Source: Pseudomonas sp. 30_B (GTDB taxonomy: Bacteria > Pseudomonadota > Gammaproteobacteria > Pseudomonadales > Pseudomonadaceae). Taken from it: DNA of 64,000 nt. Below, piece by piece: positions 42,889 through 51,423 of the stretch. Within the stretch, counting starts at the first letter, position 1, and the number at the start of each line of letters is the position of its first letter. The position numbers and the translations under genes are program-made. The stretch spans positions 1 through 64,000 of the forward strand of contig NZ_JAFGYY010000028.1 of assembly GCF_017491605.1 (NCBI RefSeq), given 5' to 3'. The notes beneath the pieces were generated by a model that worked only from the letters and a program-made list of their open reading frames with translations, was not told the DNA's origin and did no database searches.

Positions 42889-43113
42889 TCAGCGCAGCGC
42901 GCGGGCGTAACAGAACAGGAACAGGTTGCGCACCAGCTCCTTGAGCACTCCCGGTTCGCTGGTGGACAGCTCCGAGAGTTCCAAGCCGCCCTGTTCGCGC
43001 AATTCTTCCAGGGCATCTTCCTCCAGCACCGCGCAGACTTCCCCGGTATCCCGATGCAGGATGCGCAGGTAGGGATGCGGGCGATCCAGCCAGGCGTCGA
43101 TCATGTAGGTCAT
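42889..43113 (-). CDS. Small conserved protein, probably iron-regulated
   Basis: A 74-residue acidic cytoplasmic protein (MTYMIDAWLDRPHPYLRILHRDTGEVCAVLEEDALEELREQGG..., ending FLFCYARALR). The first part looks like beta strands with a conserved Trp; the second is helical. GGAGG is eight bases before the ATG. A Fur-like box lies 28-47 bases upstream, overlapping the likely promoter, so low iron should induce it. The PAO1 gene in this position (PA4570) is, as I recall, iron-responsive. The molecular role is unknown; it could be a small regulatory or iron-sparing protein. Confidence 0.8.
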   Translation of the reverse strand: MTYMIDAWLDRPHPYLRILHRDTGEVCAVLEEDALEELREQGGLELSELSTSEPGVLKELVRNLFLFCYARALR

Positions 43114-43141
43114 GGCAGTTCCTCCGTGCGAATCTTTTGTT

Positions 43142-43160
43142 GAGAATAATTCTTATTATC
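43142..43160. promoter_or_regulatory. Fur-box-like operator
   Basis: GAGAATAATTCTTATTATC matches 14 of 19 positions of the Fur consensus GATAATGATAATCATTATC, within a 23-base near-palindrome TGAGAATAATTC...ATTATCTCA. It is the most AT-rich block locally and sits directly upstream of the 74-residue gene. Confidence 0.75.
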
Positions 43161-43234
43161 TCAATAGCAAGTCCCAATCGAAGATTTTCCTGCGCAGGCG
43201 ATGATCCGTTGCCCCCGGTCAACGGACGAGCAAT

Positions 43235-43269
43235 AAAAAGCCCGCCGCGGCGAGCCGGGGCGGGCTTTT
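43235..43269 (-). terminator. Terminator after ispB
   Basis: AAAAAGCCCGCC and GGCGGGCTTTT pair around a GC-rich loop. Read on the minus strand, it follows the ispB stop by 14 bases and ends in a T-run. Confidence 0.88.
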
Positions 43270-43282
43270 CGAACAGTGCCGA

Positions 43283-44251
43283 TCAGTGCGTGCGGGCGAC
43301 GGCGAACTCGGCCAGCTCGGTCAGCGCGGCGCGGTATTCGTTATCCGGCAGCGCCTTGAGGCAATCGACGGCGCGGGCGGCGTACTCACGGGCCAGATTG
43401 GCGGTGTAGTCCAGGGCGCCAGCGGCTTCGACGGCGGCGCGGATGCCTTCCAGATCCTGGCTGCCGCCCTGCTGGATGGCCTTGCGCACCAGTGCGGCCT
43501 GTTCCGGCGTGCCGTCGCGCATGGTGGCGATCAGCGGCAGGGTGGGCTTGCCTTCGGCGAGGTCGTCGCCGACGTTCTTGCCCAGGCTGGCGGCGTCGCC
43601 GCGATAGTCGAGCAGGTCGTCCACCAGCTGGAAGGCGATGCCCAGGGCGTCACCGAACAGGCGCAGCGCCTCGGCCTGTTCCGCCGGCGCCTCGGCCAGC
43701 GCCGCGGCGCTGTGGGTGGAGGCTTCGAAGAGCATCGCGGTCTTGCCGCGGATGACTTCCATGTAGGTTTCTTCGGTGGTGCTGGCGTCGCGGACCTTGG
43801 ACAGCTGCAGCACTTCGCCTTCGGCGATGACGCGGGTGGCCTGGGAGATGATGCGCATCACCGGCATGGAGCCGAGCTCGACCATCATTTCGAAGGAGCG
43901 GGCATAGAGGAAGTCGCCCACCAGCACGCTCGGCGCGTTGCCCCACTGGGCGTTCGCGGTAGCGCGGCCACGGCGCAGGCCGGAGGCGTCGACCACGTCA
44001 TCGTGCAGCAGGGTGGAGGTGTGCAGGAACTCGATGGTGGCGGCCAGCAGCTTCAGGTCGTCGCCCGAATAGCCCAGGGCCTTGCCCGAAAGCAGCACCA
44101 GCAGCGGGCGCAGGCGCTTTCCGCCGGCGGAGATGATGTAGTCGCCGATCTTTTCCACCAGGGGAACGCGGGAAGTGAGCTGGCGGCGGATAATGCCGTC
44201 GACGGCGGTGAAGTCGTCCGCCACCACGCGATAGAAAGCCTGGGGTTGCAT
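43283..44251 (-). CDS. ispB: Octaprenyl/nonaprenyl diphosphate synthase
   Basis: A 322-residue trans-prenyltransferase building the ubiquinone side chain. The two Asp-rich metal motifs are intact: LLHDDVVDASGLRRG (first) and QLVDDLLDYRG (second). GGKRLRPLLVLL is the usual diphosphate-binding region. The start MQPQAFYRVVADDF fits the family; an ATG at 44284 would add 11 residues. Divergent from rplU-rpmA-obg, as in most gammaproteobacteria. Confidence 0.93.
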   Translation of the reverse strand: MQPQAFYRVVADDFTAVDGIIRRQLTSRVPLVEKIGDYIISAGGKRLRPLLVLLSGKALGYSGDDLKLLAATIEFLHTSTLLHDDVVDASGLRRGRATANAQWGNAPSVLVGDFLYARSFEMMVELGSMPVMRIISQATRVIAEGEVLQLSKVRDASTTEETYMEVIRGKTAMLFEASTHSAAALAEAPAEQAEALRLFGDALGIAFQLVDDLLDYRGDAASLGKNVGDDLAEGKPTLPLIATMRDGTPEQAALVRKAIQQGGSQDLEGIRAAVEAAGALDYTANLAREYAARAVDCLKALPDNEYRAALTELAEFAVARTH

Positions 44252-44329
44252 CAAAGACAGCGCTCCTCGTAGATTGCGCGGCATGCTAGGTGCCGGGGGT
44301 AGGGCTGTCAAGGCAAGGCCCCGTGAGGC

Positions 44330-44358
44330 TTGATCCGGAACACCGCTTTGCGTACAAT
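44330..44358 (+). promoter_or_regulatory. sigma-70 promoter of rplU-rpmA
   Basis: TTGATC (44330-44335), a 17-base spacer and TACAAT (44353-44358). This would start transcription near 44365 and give an untranslated leader of about 128 bases before rplU. Confidence 0.75.
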
Positions 44359-44492
44359 CGCGGCCCCGAACTTCCCTGGCATACCCTGCCTTACGCAATT
44401 GCACGGGCGTCCTTTCCGGCCCCATGCAGCCATGCCGACCGATTCCTCTTTCTATAAAGCGTCGGGTGAGCAGGTCTAACGGAGACATCCAG

Positions 44493-44804
44493 ATGTACGC
44501 AGTAATTGTTACTGGTGGCAAGCAATACAAAGTCACCGAAGGCGAATTCCTCAAGGTCGAGAAACTCGACGTCGCCACCGGCGAAGCGATCAACCTGGAT
44601 CGCGTTCTGCTGGTCGCCAACGGCGATGACGTCAAGATCGGCCTGCCGGTGGTAGAAGGCGCGAAAGTGACCGCAGAAGTGGTTTCCCACGGTCGTCACG
44701 ACAAAGTGCGCATCATCAAGTTCCGCCGCCGCAAGCACCACATGAAGCGTCAGGGCCACCGCCAGTGGTTCACTGAAATCAAGATCACCGGCATCCAGGC
44801 CTAA
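44493..44804 (+). CDS. rplU: 50S ribosomal protein L21
   Basis: A 103-residue ribosomal protein of standard length (MYAVIVTGGKQYKVTEGEFLKVEKL; KVRIIKFRRRKHHMKRQGHRQ). It binds 23S rRNA and is assembled with L20. ACGGAGA is the ribosome site. First gene of the rplU-rpmA pair, 24 bases before rpmA. Confidence 0.97.
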   Translation: MYAVIVTGGKQYKVTEGEFLKVEKLDVATGEAINLDRVLLVANGDDVKIGLPVVEGAKVTAEVVSHGRHDKVRIIKFRRRKHHMKRQGHRQWFTEIKITGIQA

Positions 44805-44828
44805 TTCCTTTTTTAGGAGAATTGACTC

Positions 44829-45086
44829 ATGGCACACAAAAAAGCTGGCGGTAGTACCCGCAACGGCCGCGATTCCGAAAGTAAACGCCTTGGCGTGAAG
44901 CTGTTCGGCAGCCAGGCTGTTAAAGCAGGCAACATCATCGTGCGTCAGCGCGGCACCCAGTTCCACGCTGGTTACGGCGTTGGCATGGGCAAGGATCACA
45001 CCCTGTTCGCTAAAGTCGACGGCGTGATCAAGTTCGAAGTGAAAGGCGCCTTCGGCCGTCGCTATGTAAGCGTCGTCGCTGCCTAA
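44829..45086 (+). CDS. rpmA: 50S ribosomal protein L27
   Basis: An 85-residue L27 beginning MAHKKAGGSTRNGRDSESKRLGVK, whose flexible N-terminus reaches the peptidyl-transferase centre. AGGAG precedes the ATG. A terminator follows 14 bases after the stop, so obg has its own promoter or depends on read-through. Confidence 0.97.
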   Translation: MAHKKAGGSTRNGRDSESKRLGVKLFGSQAVKAGNIIVRQRGTQFHAGYGVGMGKDHTLFAKVDGVIKFEVKGAFGRRYVSVVAA

Positions 45087-45100
45087 GCGAGCTCTCACTG

Positions 45101-45131
45101 AAAAAGCCCTGTCTCGCGACGGGGCTTTTTT
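45101..45131 (+). terminator. Terminator after rpmA
   Basis: AAAAAGCCCTGTC pairs (one wobble) with GACGGGGCTTTTTT around TCGC. Confidence 0.88.
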
Positions 45132-45245
45132 GTTTCTGGCGTTTCCAGGCGAGGTGCTGCCGGTTCGGGCGTTTGTGCTGACTTGGCTGTATCCTATGCT
45201 CCTTTTCTTATTTTCAACCCGCAGGTACTGCGGGAGGCGTTCGCA

Positions 45246-46466
45246 ATGAAATTCGTCGACGAAGTATCCATCCACGTGAAAGCCGGTGACGGCGGCAACG
45301 GTCTCATGAGCTTCCGCCGCGAGAAGTTCATCGAGAAAGGCGGTCCCAACGGCGGTGACGGTGGCGACGGCGGCTCGGTGTTCCTCGAGGCCGACGAGAA
45401 CCTGAATACCCTGGTGGACTATCGCTATACCCGCCGTTTCGACGCCCAGCGCGGCGAGAACGGCGGCAGCAAGGACTGCACCGGTGCCAAGGGTGACGAT
45501 CTCGTCCTGCCCGTGCCGGTCGGTACCACCATCATCGATGCCAACACCCAGGAAATCATCGGTGACCTGACCACTGCCGGTCAGCGCATCATGGTTGCCC
45601 AGGGCGGCTGGCACGGTCTGGGTAACACCCGCTTCAAGTCCAGTACCAACCGTGCGCCGCGCCAGACCACTCCGGGCAAGCCCGGCGAGGCGCGCGACCT
45701 CAAGCTGGAACTGAAAGTGCTGGCGGACGTTGGTCTGCTCGGCCTGCCGAACGCCGGCAAGAGCACCTTCATTCGCGCGGTATCCGCCGCCAAGCCGAAG
45801 GTCGCCGACTATCCCTTCACCACCCTGGTGCCGAACCTGGGCGTGGTCAGCGTTGGTCGCTTCAAGAGCTTCGTGGTCGCTGATATCCCGGGTCTGATCG
45901 AGGGTGCCGCCGAAGGCGCCGGCCTGGGCATCCGCTTCCTCAAGCACCTGGCGCGTACCCGCCTGCTGTTGCACATCGTCGACATGGCGCCGCTGGACGA
46001 AAGTGATCCGGCCGATGCTGCTGAAACCATCGTCAACGAGCTGGAGAAATTCAGCCCGGCGCTGACCGAGCGTGATCGCTGGCTGGTGCTGAACAAGGTG
46101 GACCAGATCCTCGAGCCCGAGGAGCAGGAGCGTCGCAAGCAGGCCGTGGTCGAGCGCCTGGGCTGGGAAGGTCCGGTCTACGTGATCTCCGCGCTGGAGC
46201 GCGAAGGCACTGAGGCCCTGAGCCAGGACATCATGAAGTACCTCGACGAGCGCACCCTGCGCATCGAGGAAGAGCCGGCCTACGGCGAAGCCCTGGCGGC
46301 CCTGGATCAGCGCATCGAGGACGAGGCGCGCGCCCGTCTGCAGGCCCTGGACGATGCCCGTGCACTGCGTCGCGCCGGCCTGAAGAATGCCGATGATCTG
46401 GATGACGATGATTTCGATGATGATGAAGACGACGGCGATGGGCCGGAAATCTTCTACGTGCCTTGA
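45246..46466 (+). CDS. obg: GTPase Obg (CgtA), ribosome assembly
   Basis: A 406-residue Obg GTPase needed for 50S maturation and stress control. The glycine-rich Obg fold is N-terminal (VKAGDGGNGLMSFRREKF, GPNGGDGGDGGSV), followed by the G domain: GLPNAGKST (G1), DIPGLIEGAAEGAGLG (G3) and NKVDQI (G4). The acidic C-terminal tail is rich in Asp and ends GPEIFYVP. GGGAGG precedes the ATG at 45246. Confidence 0.96.
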   Translation: MKFVDEVSIHVKAGDGGNGLMSFRREKFIEKGGPNGGDGGDGGSVFLEADENLNTLVDYRYTRRFDAQRGENGGSKDCTGAKGDDLVLPVPVGTTIIDANTQEIIGDLTTAGQRIMVAQGGWHGLGNTRFKSSTNRAPRQTTPGKPGEARDLKLELKVLADVGLLGLPNAGKSTFIRAVSAAKPKVADYPFTTLVPNLGVVSVGRFKSFVVADIPGLIEGAAEGAGLGIRFLKHLARTRLLLHIVDMAPLDESDPADAAETIVNELEKFSPALTERDRWLVLNKVDQILEPEEQERRKQAVVERLGWEGPVYVISALEREGTEALSQDIMKYLDERTLRIEEEPAYGEALAALDQRIEDEARARLQALDDARALRRAGLKNADDLDDDDFDDDEDDGDGPEIFYVP

Positions 46467-46581
46467 TCGGCGCGTATCTGTTCTCTGGATGTGGCGTGTA
46501 GCCCGGCGGCCCTGGCGGCCGGGTCCTCCAGTGTTTCCCGTGGACGCGGGGATGAGCCGCCTGATTGCTAAGGTTGAGGGT

Positions 46582-47700
46582 ATGCGTGAGAAGGTCACTG
46601 GCGCCAAGCGCTGGGTAGTCAAGATTGGCAGTGCGTTGCTGACCGCCGACGGTCGCGGTCTGGATCGCGATGCCATGGCGGTGTGGGTCGAGCAGATGGT
46701 CGCGCTGCATTGCGCGGGCGTCGAGCTGGTGCTGGTGTCCTCGGGGGCTGTTGCGGCGGGCATGAGTCGCCTGGGGTGGGTTTCCCGACCTAGTGACATG
46801 CACGAGCTGCAGGCTGCCGCCGCGGTGGGGCAGATGGGCCTGGTGCAGGCCTGGGAGTCCAGCTTTGGCGTGCATAGCCTGCAGACCGCCCAGGTGCTGC
46901 TGACCCATGACGACCTCTCGGACCGCAAGCGTTACCTGAACGCGCGCAACACCCTGCGTACGTTGGTCGACCTCGGCGTGATCCCGGTGATCAACGAAAA
47001 CGACACCGTGGTTACCGACGAGATCCGCTTCGGTGACAACGACACCCTGGCGGCGCTGGTGGCCAACCTGGTCGAGGCCGACCTGCTGGTGATCCTTACC
47101 GATCGCGACGGCATGTTCGACGCCGATCCGCGCCACAATCCCGATGCCGAGCTGATCTTCGAGGCTCGCGCCGATGATCCTGCCCTGGATGCTGTCGCTG
47201 GCGGTACGGGTGGCGCGCTCGGTCGTGGCGGCATGCAGACCAAGCTGCGCGCGGCGCGCCTCGCGGCGCGTTCCGGTGCGCACACTGTCATCGTTGGCGG
47301 TCGTATCGAGCGTGTGCTGGATCGCCTGCGTGCCGGCGAGCGCCTGGGCACCCTGCTGACTCCTGAGCAGAGCCGCAAGGCCGCGCGCAAGCAGTGGCTG
47401 GCCGGTCATCTGCAGATGCGCGGCACCCTGGTGCTGGACGATGGCGCGGTGAAGGCTGTGGCCCATGATCACAAGAGCCTGCTGCCGGTGGGTGTGAAAA
47501 CCGTGCAGGGCAGCTTCCGTCGCGGGGAGATGGTGGTTTGCGTGGATCTGCAGGGGCGTGAGATCGCCCGTGGCCTGGCCAACTACAGTGCCCTGGAGGC
47601 GCAGAAGATCATCGGTCAGCCGACCGATGCCATCGAGAGCCTGCTGGGTTATGTGGATGGTCCGGAGCTGGTCCATCGCGACAACCTGGTGCTCGTCTGA
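46582..47700 (+). CDS. proB: Glutamate 5-kinase
   Basis: A 372-residue enzyme catalysing the first step of proline synthesis. The amino-acid-kinase domain has WVVKIGSALLT, LVSSGAVAAGM, NENDTVVTDEIRFGDND and LTDRDGMFDADPR; a C-terminal PUA domain (about 278-372) is present. AAGGTTGAGGGT precedes the ATG. It lies 115 bases after obg and ten bases before creA, suggesting an obg-proB-creA unit. Confidence 0.96.
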   Translation: MREKVTGAKRWVVKIGSALLTADGRGLDRDAMAVWVEQMVALHCAGVELVLVSSGAVAAGMSRLGWVSRPSDMHELQAAAAVGQMGLVQAWESSFGVHSLQTAQVLLTHDDLSDRKRYLNARNTLRTLVDLGVIPVINENDTVVTDEIRFGDNDTLAALVANLVEADLLVILTDRDGMFDADPRHNPDAELIFEARADDPALDAVAGGTGGALGRGGMQTKLRAARLAARSGAHTVIVGGRIERVLDRLRAGERLGTLLTPEQSRKAARKQWLAGHLQMRGTLVLDDGAVKAVAHDHKSLLPVGVKTVQGSFRRGEMVVCVDLQGREIARGLANYSALEAQKIIGQPTDAIESLLGYVDGPELVHRDNLVLV

Positions 47701-47710
47701 GGAGAGATCC

Positions 47711-48166
47711 ATGCGCAAGGGATTGATGGCGGTGCTGATGCTGCTGCCGATGCTGGCGGGTGCCGAAGAGATTGGCGAAGTCTCCACGGTCTTCAAGTGG
47801 GTCGGGCCGAACGACAAGATTGTCGTCGAGGCGTTTGATGATCCGAAGGTGGAAGGTGTCAGTTGTTACCTGTCCCGTGCCAAGACCGGTGGTGTGAAAG
47901 GTGGCTTGGGATTGGCCGAGGATCGCGCCGAGGCGTCGATCTCCTGTCGCCAGGTCGGTCCGATTCGCTTCGTCGGCGAGCTCAAGGATGGCGAGGTGGT
48001 GTTCCAGCAGCGCACCTCGCTGGTGTTCAAGACCATGCAGGTGGTGCGCTTCTTCGACAGGAAGCGTAACGCGCTGGTCTATCTGGTCTACAGCGACCGG
48101 GTGATCGAGGGTAGCCCGCAGAATGCGGTGACGGCGATTCCAGTCATGCCGTGGCCTGAGAAGTAA
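47711..48166 (+). CDS. creA: CreA family periplasmic protein
   Basis: A 151-residue exported protein. The signal peptide MRKGLMAVLMLLPMLAGA is followed by the CreA pattern: EEIGEVSTVFKWVGPNDKIVVEAFDDPKVEGVSCYLSRAKTGG and then RQVGPIRF and VRFFDRKRNALVYLVYSDRVIEGSPQNAVTAIP. Function is not established. GGAGAG is the ribosome site, immediately after the proB stop, so it is co-transcribed. Confidence 0.92.
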   Translation: MRKGLMAVLMLLPMLAGAEEIGEVSTVFKWVGPNDKIVVEAFDDPKVEGVSCYLSRAKTGGVKGGLGLAEDRAEASISCRQVGPIRFVGELKDGEVVFQQRTSLVFKTMQVVRFFDRKRNALVYLVYSDRVIEGSPQNAVTAIPVMPWPEK

Positions 48167-48170
48167 GAAG

Positions 48171-48199
48171 GAAAGGGCGGATAACCGCCCTTTCTTTTT
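48171..48199 (+). terminator. Terminator after creA
   Basis: GAAAGGGCGG, ATAA loop, CCGCCCTTTC and a TTTTT run, five bases after the creA stop. Confidence 0.93.
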
Positions 48200-48256
48200 G
48201 CCTGTGGAAAAGTGAGCTTGCGGATGGCTGTGCGCTGAGCAAAATCGCAGGCAATA

Positions 48257-48282
48257 AAAAACCGGCCCTGGGGCCGGTTTTT
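48257..48282 (-). terminator. Terminator after rpsT
   Basis: AAAAACCGGCCC, TG loop, GGGCCGGTTTTT; read on the minus strand it lies 15 bases past the rpsT stop. Confidence 0.93.
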
Positions 48283-48296
48283 CAAGAACGGAACGC

Positions 48297-48566
48297 TTAC
48301 GCGGTGGCCAGGGCCTTCACGTGGGCGTTCAGGCGGCTCTTGTGACGAGCGGCCTTGTTCTTGTGGATGATGCCTTTGTCAGCCATACGGTCGATAACCG
48401 GTACGGCGGCAACCAGAGCGGCCTGGGCCTTCGGCAGGTCCTTGGCGTCGACTGCTTTGACTACGTTCTTGATGTAGGTACGAACCATGGAACGCAGGCT
48501 GGCGTTGTGGCTGCGACGCTTCTCAGCCTGTTTGGCGCGTTTTTTGGCGGAAGGTGTGTTGGCCAC
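48297..48566 (-). CDS. rpsT: 30S ribosomal protein S20
   Basis: An 89-residue ribosomal protein, MANTPSAKKRAKQAEKRRSHNAS..., of standard length and very basic. The start codon is GTG, not ATG (bases 48564-48566 read CAC on the plus strand), with GAGGAG eight bases upstream. E. coli rpsT also uses a rare start (UUG), which matters for its autoregulation. It has its own strong promoter and terminator and is divergent from murJ. Confidence 0.97.
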   Translation of the reverse strand: MANTPSAKKRAKQAEKRRSHNASLRSMVRTYIKNVVKAVDAKDLPKAQAALVAAVPVIDRMADKGIIHKNKAARHKSRLNAHVKALATA

Positions 48567-48619
48567 CGTCGAGCTCCTCGAAAAAAACTTGGGATGTTGC
48601 GAATAAATTAAGGCCGCGA

Positions 48620-48648
48620 ATAATGCCGTTGCATCAGGGCCTTGTCAA
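48620..48648 (-). promoter_or_regulatory. sigma-70 promoter of rpsT
   Basis: On the minus strand: a consensus TTGACA (48648-48643), 17-base spacer, CATTAT (48625-48620). Predicted start near 48613, leaving a leader of about 47 bases. Confidence 0.85.
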
Positions 48649-48819
48649 GGGTATGCGCGGCCTCCGACGAGTGGTGCGACGGGCGCACGCTGTCCGGCGG
48701 ATGGGGTGATTTATTCGCCCCGCGGCCCTAAACTGCTGCGCTTCGCCTGGCGACCGAGCTTTCGCTACAGGCCAGTGCCGAGCCCGGCAGGGTCGGCCAT
48801 TCTACCAGTTCTGGACGCT

Positions 48820-50358
48820 ATGAACCTACTCAAGTCGCTGGCCGCGGTCAGCTCGATGACCATGATCTCGCGGGTGCTCGGCTTCGTGCGCGACACCATC
48901 GTCGCCCGCATGTTCGGTGCCGGCATGGCCACCGATGCCTTCTTCGTCGCCTTCAAGCTGCCCAATCTGCTGCGCCGCATCTTCGCCGAGGGCGCGTTCT
49001 CCCAGGCGTTCGTGCCGATCCTGGCCGAGTACAAGACCCAGCAGGGCGAGGAGGCGACCCGCACCTTCATCGCCTATGTGTCCGGCCTGCTGACGCTGAT
49101 CCTGGCGCTGGTCACCGCGTTGGGCATGCTCGCCGCGCCCTGGGTGATCTGGGTGACGGCGCCCGGCTTCGTCGATTCGCCGGAGAAGTTCGAGCTGACC
49201 AGCGCCCTGCTGCGGGTGACCTTTCCTTATATCCTGCTGATCTCGCTGGCGTCCCTGGCGGGGGCGATCCTCAATACCTGGAACCGCTTCTCGGTGCCGG
49301 CCTTCGTGCCGACCCTGCTGAACGTCAGCATGATCCTCTTCGCGCTGTTCCTCACGCCGTACTTCAACCCGCCGGTCATGGCGCTGGGCTGGGCGGTGCT
49401 CGCCGGTGGCCTGGCGCAACTGCTCTACCAGCTGCCGCACCTGAAGAAGATCGGCATGCTCGTGCTGCCGCGCATCAACCTGCGCGATTCCGGCGTCTGG
49501 CGTGTGCTCAAGCAGATGGGCCCGGCGATCCTCGGTGTCTCGGTCAGCCAGATTTCGCTGATCATCAACACCATCTTCGCCTCCTTCCTGGTCGCCGGTT
49601 CGGTGTCCTGGATGTACTACGCGGACCGCCTGATGGAGCTGCCGTCCGGCGTGCTCGGCGTTGCGCTGGGCACCATCCTGCTGCCGTCGCTGGCCAAGAC
49701 CTACGCCAGTGACGATCGCCACGAGTATTCGCGGCTGATGGATTGGGGCCTGCGCCTGTGCTTCCTGCTGGTGCTGCCGTGCTCCCTGGCGCTGGCGGTC
49801 ATCTCCGAACCCCTGACCGTCGCGCTGTTCCAGTACGGCAAGTTCAGCGCCCACGACGCCCTGATGACCCAACGCGCGCTGATCGCCTACGCCGTCGGCC
49901 TGCTCGGCATCATCCTGGTTAAGGTACTGGCGCCGGGCTTCTACGCGCGGCAGAACATCAAGACGCCGGTGAAGATCGCGCTGTTCACCCTGGTTTCCAC
50001 CCAGCTGATGAACCTGGTATTCATCGGCCCGCTCAAGCACGCGGGACTTGCCCTGGCGATCAGCCTGGCGGCGTGCCTGAACGCCGGCCTGCTGTTCTGG
50101 CAGCTGCGCAAGCACCAGCTGTTCGATCCGCAGCCGGGCTGGGGCAAGTTCATCACCAAATTGGTGGTATCTGTACTGGTGATGTGCGCCGTATTGATCT
50201 GCATGATGTACGTCATGCCGGCCTGGGACGAGGGCGGCATGCCGATTCGCCTGGTGCGCCTGGGCGCGCTGGTGGTGGCCGGCGTGGTCGCCTATTTCGG
50301 TATGCTGGCGCTCCTCGGCTTCCGTTTGCGGGACTTCTCCCGGCGCGCGGTGCTGTAA
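48820..50358 (+). CDS. murJ: Lipid II flippase MurJ
   Basis: A 512-residue integral membrane protein with about 14 hydrophobic segments that moves lipid II outwards for peptidoglycan synthesis. It starts MNLLKSLAAVSSMTMISRVLGFVRD; family landmarks are ATDAFFVAFKLPNLLRRIFAEGAFSQAFVP with the essential arginines, and SWMYYADRLMELPSGVLGVALGT. The upstream ATG at 48706 would add 38 unconserved residues. Essential in most bacteria. Confidence 0.96.
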   Translation: MNLLKSLAAVSSMTMISRVLGFVRDTIVARMFGAGMATDAFFVAFKLPNLLRRIFAEGAFSQAFVPILAEYKTQQGEEATRTFIAYVSGLLTLILALVTALGMLAAPWVIWVTAPGFVDSPEKFELTSALLRVTFPYILLISLASLAGAILNTWNRFSVPAFVPTLLNVSMILFALFLTPYFNPPVMALGWAVLAGGLAQLLYQLPHLKKIGMLVLPRINLRDSGVWRVLKQMGPAILGVSVSQISLIINTIFASFLVAGSVSWMYYADRLMELPSGVLGVALGTILLPSLAKTYASDDRHEYSRLMDWGLRLCFLLVLPCSLALAVISEPLTVALFQYGKFSAHDALMTQRALIAYAVGLLGIILVKVLAPGFYARQNIKTPVKIALFTLVSTQLMNLVFIGPLKHAGLALAISLAACLNAGLLFWQLRKHQLFDPQPGWGKFITKLVVSVLVMCAVLICMMYVMPAWDEGGMPIRLVRLGALVVAGVVAYFGMLALLGFRLRDFSRRAVL

Positions 50359-50429
50359 CCTTCGCCGGGTAAAGCAGGCATCCGTTTGCGGCGGCGGCAT
50401 TTTGCCTGTCGCACGGCGACGGGTGCGGG

Positions 50430-50435
50430 TATAAT
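50430..50435 (+). promoter_or_regulatory. -10 element before ribF
   Basis: A perfect TATAAT 28 bases before the ribF start. The -35 region is poor (TGTCGC at the 17-base position), so activity is uncertain; it would start transcription only about 20 bases before the gene. Confidence 0.5.
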
Positions 50436-50463
50436 CGACCACTTTCTGAGCAATACGCGCGCT

Positions 50464-51402
50464 ATGCAGCTGCTTCGAGGCCTTCACAACCTGCGGCCCC
50501 TGTCCGGGGGCTGTGTCGCCACCATCGGTAACTTCGACGGCGTCCATCTCGGCCACCAGGCGATCCTGGGGCGTCTGCGCGAGCGTTCGCTGGAGCTGGG
50601 CGTACCCAGTTGCGTGGTGATCTTCGAGCCGCAGCCGCGCGAATACTTCGCTCCCGATGCCGCTCCGGTGCGCCTGACCCGCCTGCGTGAGAAGCTCGAA
50701 CTGTTGCGCCAGTACGGCGTCGACTTCGTCCTCTGCCTGGCGTTCAACCGCCGCCTGCGCGAGCTGTCGGCCGCCGAGTTCGTCCGCCAGGTACTGGTGG
50801 AGGGCCTGCGGGTCCGCCATCTGGAAGTGGGCGACGATTTCCGCTTCGGCTGTGACCGTTCCGGCGACTTCGCCTTCCTGGTCAACGCCAGCGCGGAGCA
50901 GGGCTTCACCGTCGAAGCCGCGACCACCGTGGAAGTCGACGGCATGCGCGTGAGCAGCTCGCGCATTCGCAAGGACCTGGCCGATGGCGACCTGCACATG
51001 GTCGAGCGCCTGCTGGGTCGTCCCTACAGTCTGAGCGGCCGCGTGCTGCACGGGCAGAAGCTGGGCCGTACGCTGGGTTCGCCCACCGCGAACATCCAGC
51101 TCAAGCGCCGCAAGGCGCCGCTCAATGGGGTTTACCTGGTCAGCACCCTGGTGGCTGGCCAGCGCTGCAACGGGGTTGCCAACATCGGCACCCGGCCGTC
51201 TGTGAATGGCGATGGCCGGCCCCACCTGGAAGTGCATCTGCTGGATTTCGCTGGTGACCTTTACGGCCAGCATCTGGACATCACTTTCCACCAGAAGCTG
51301 CGTGATGAGCAGCGTTTTGCCTCGCTGGAGGCACTCAAGGCGGCCATCCTCGCCGACATCGCCGCCGCCCGGGCCTATTGGCTGGGCCAACCGCTTGATT
51401 GA
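50464..51402 (+). CDS. ribF: Bifunctional riboflavin kinase / FAD synthetase
   Basis: A 312-residue enzyme converting riboflavin to FMN and then FAD. The N-terminal nucleotidyltransferase has TIGNFDGVHLGHQAIL and VGDDFRFGCDRSGDF; VSSSRIRKDLADGD is the ISSTxIR-like motif. The C-terminal kinase has GRTLGSPTANIQL and GVANIGTRPSVNG. Head of the ribF-ileS-lspA-fkpB-ispH run. No FMN riboswitch is seen in the 105-base gap from murJ. Confidence 0.96.
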   Translation: MQLLRGLHNLRPLSGGCVATIGNFDGVHLGHQAILGRLRERSLELGVPSCVVIFEPQPREYFAPDAAPVRLTRLREKLELLRQYGVDFVLCLAFNRRLRELSAAEFVRQVLVEGLRVRHLEVGDDFRFGCDRSGDFAFLVNASAEQGFTVEAATTVEVDGMRVSSSRIRKDLADGDLHMVERLLGRPYSLSGRVLHGQKLGRTLGSPTANIQLKRRKAPLNGVYLVSTLVAGQRCNGVANIGTRPSVNGDGRPHLEVHLLDFAGDLYGQHLDITFHQKLRDEQRFASLEALKAAILADIAAARAYWLGQPLD

Positions 51403-51423
51403 AGATCCTGAACAGGCCCTGAG

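Noticed and set aside
50359..50463. FMN riboswitch before ribF
   Set aside because: The gap is only 105 bases and lacks the conserved RFN element pattern.
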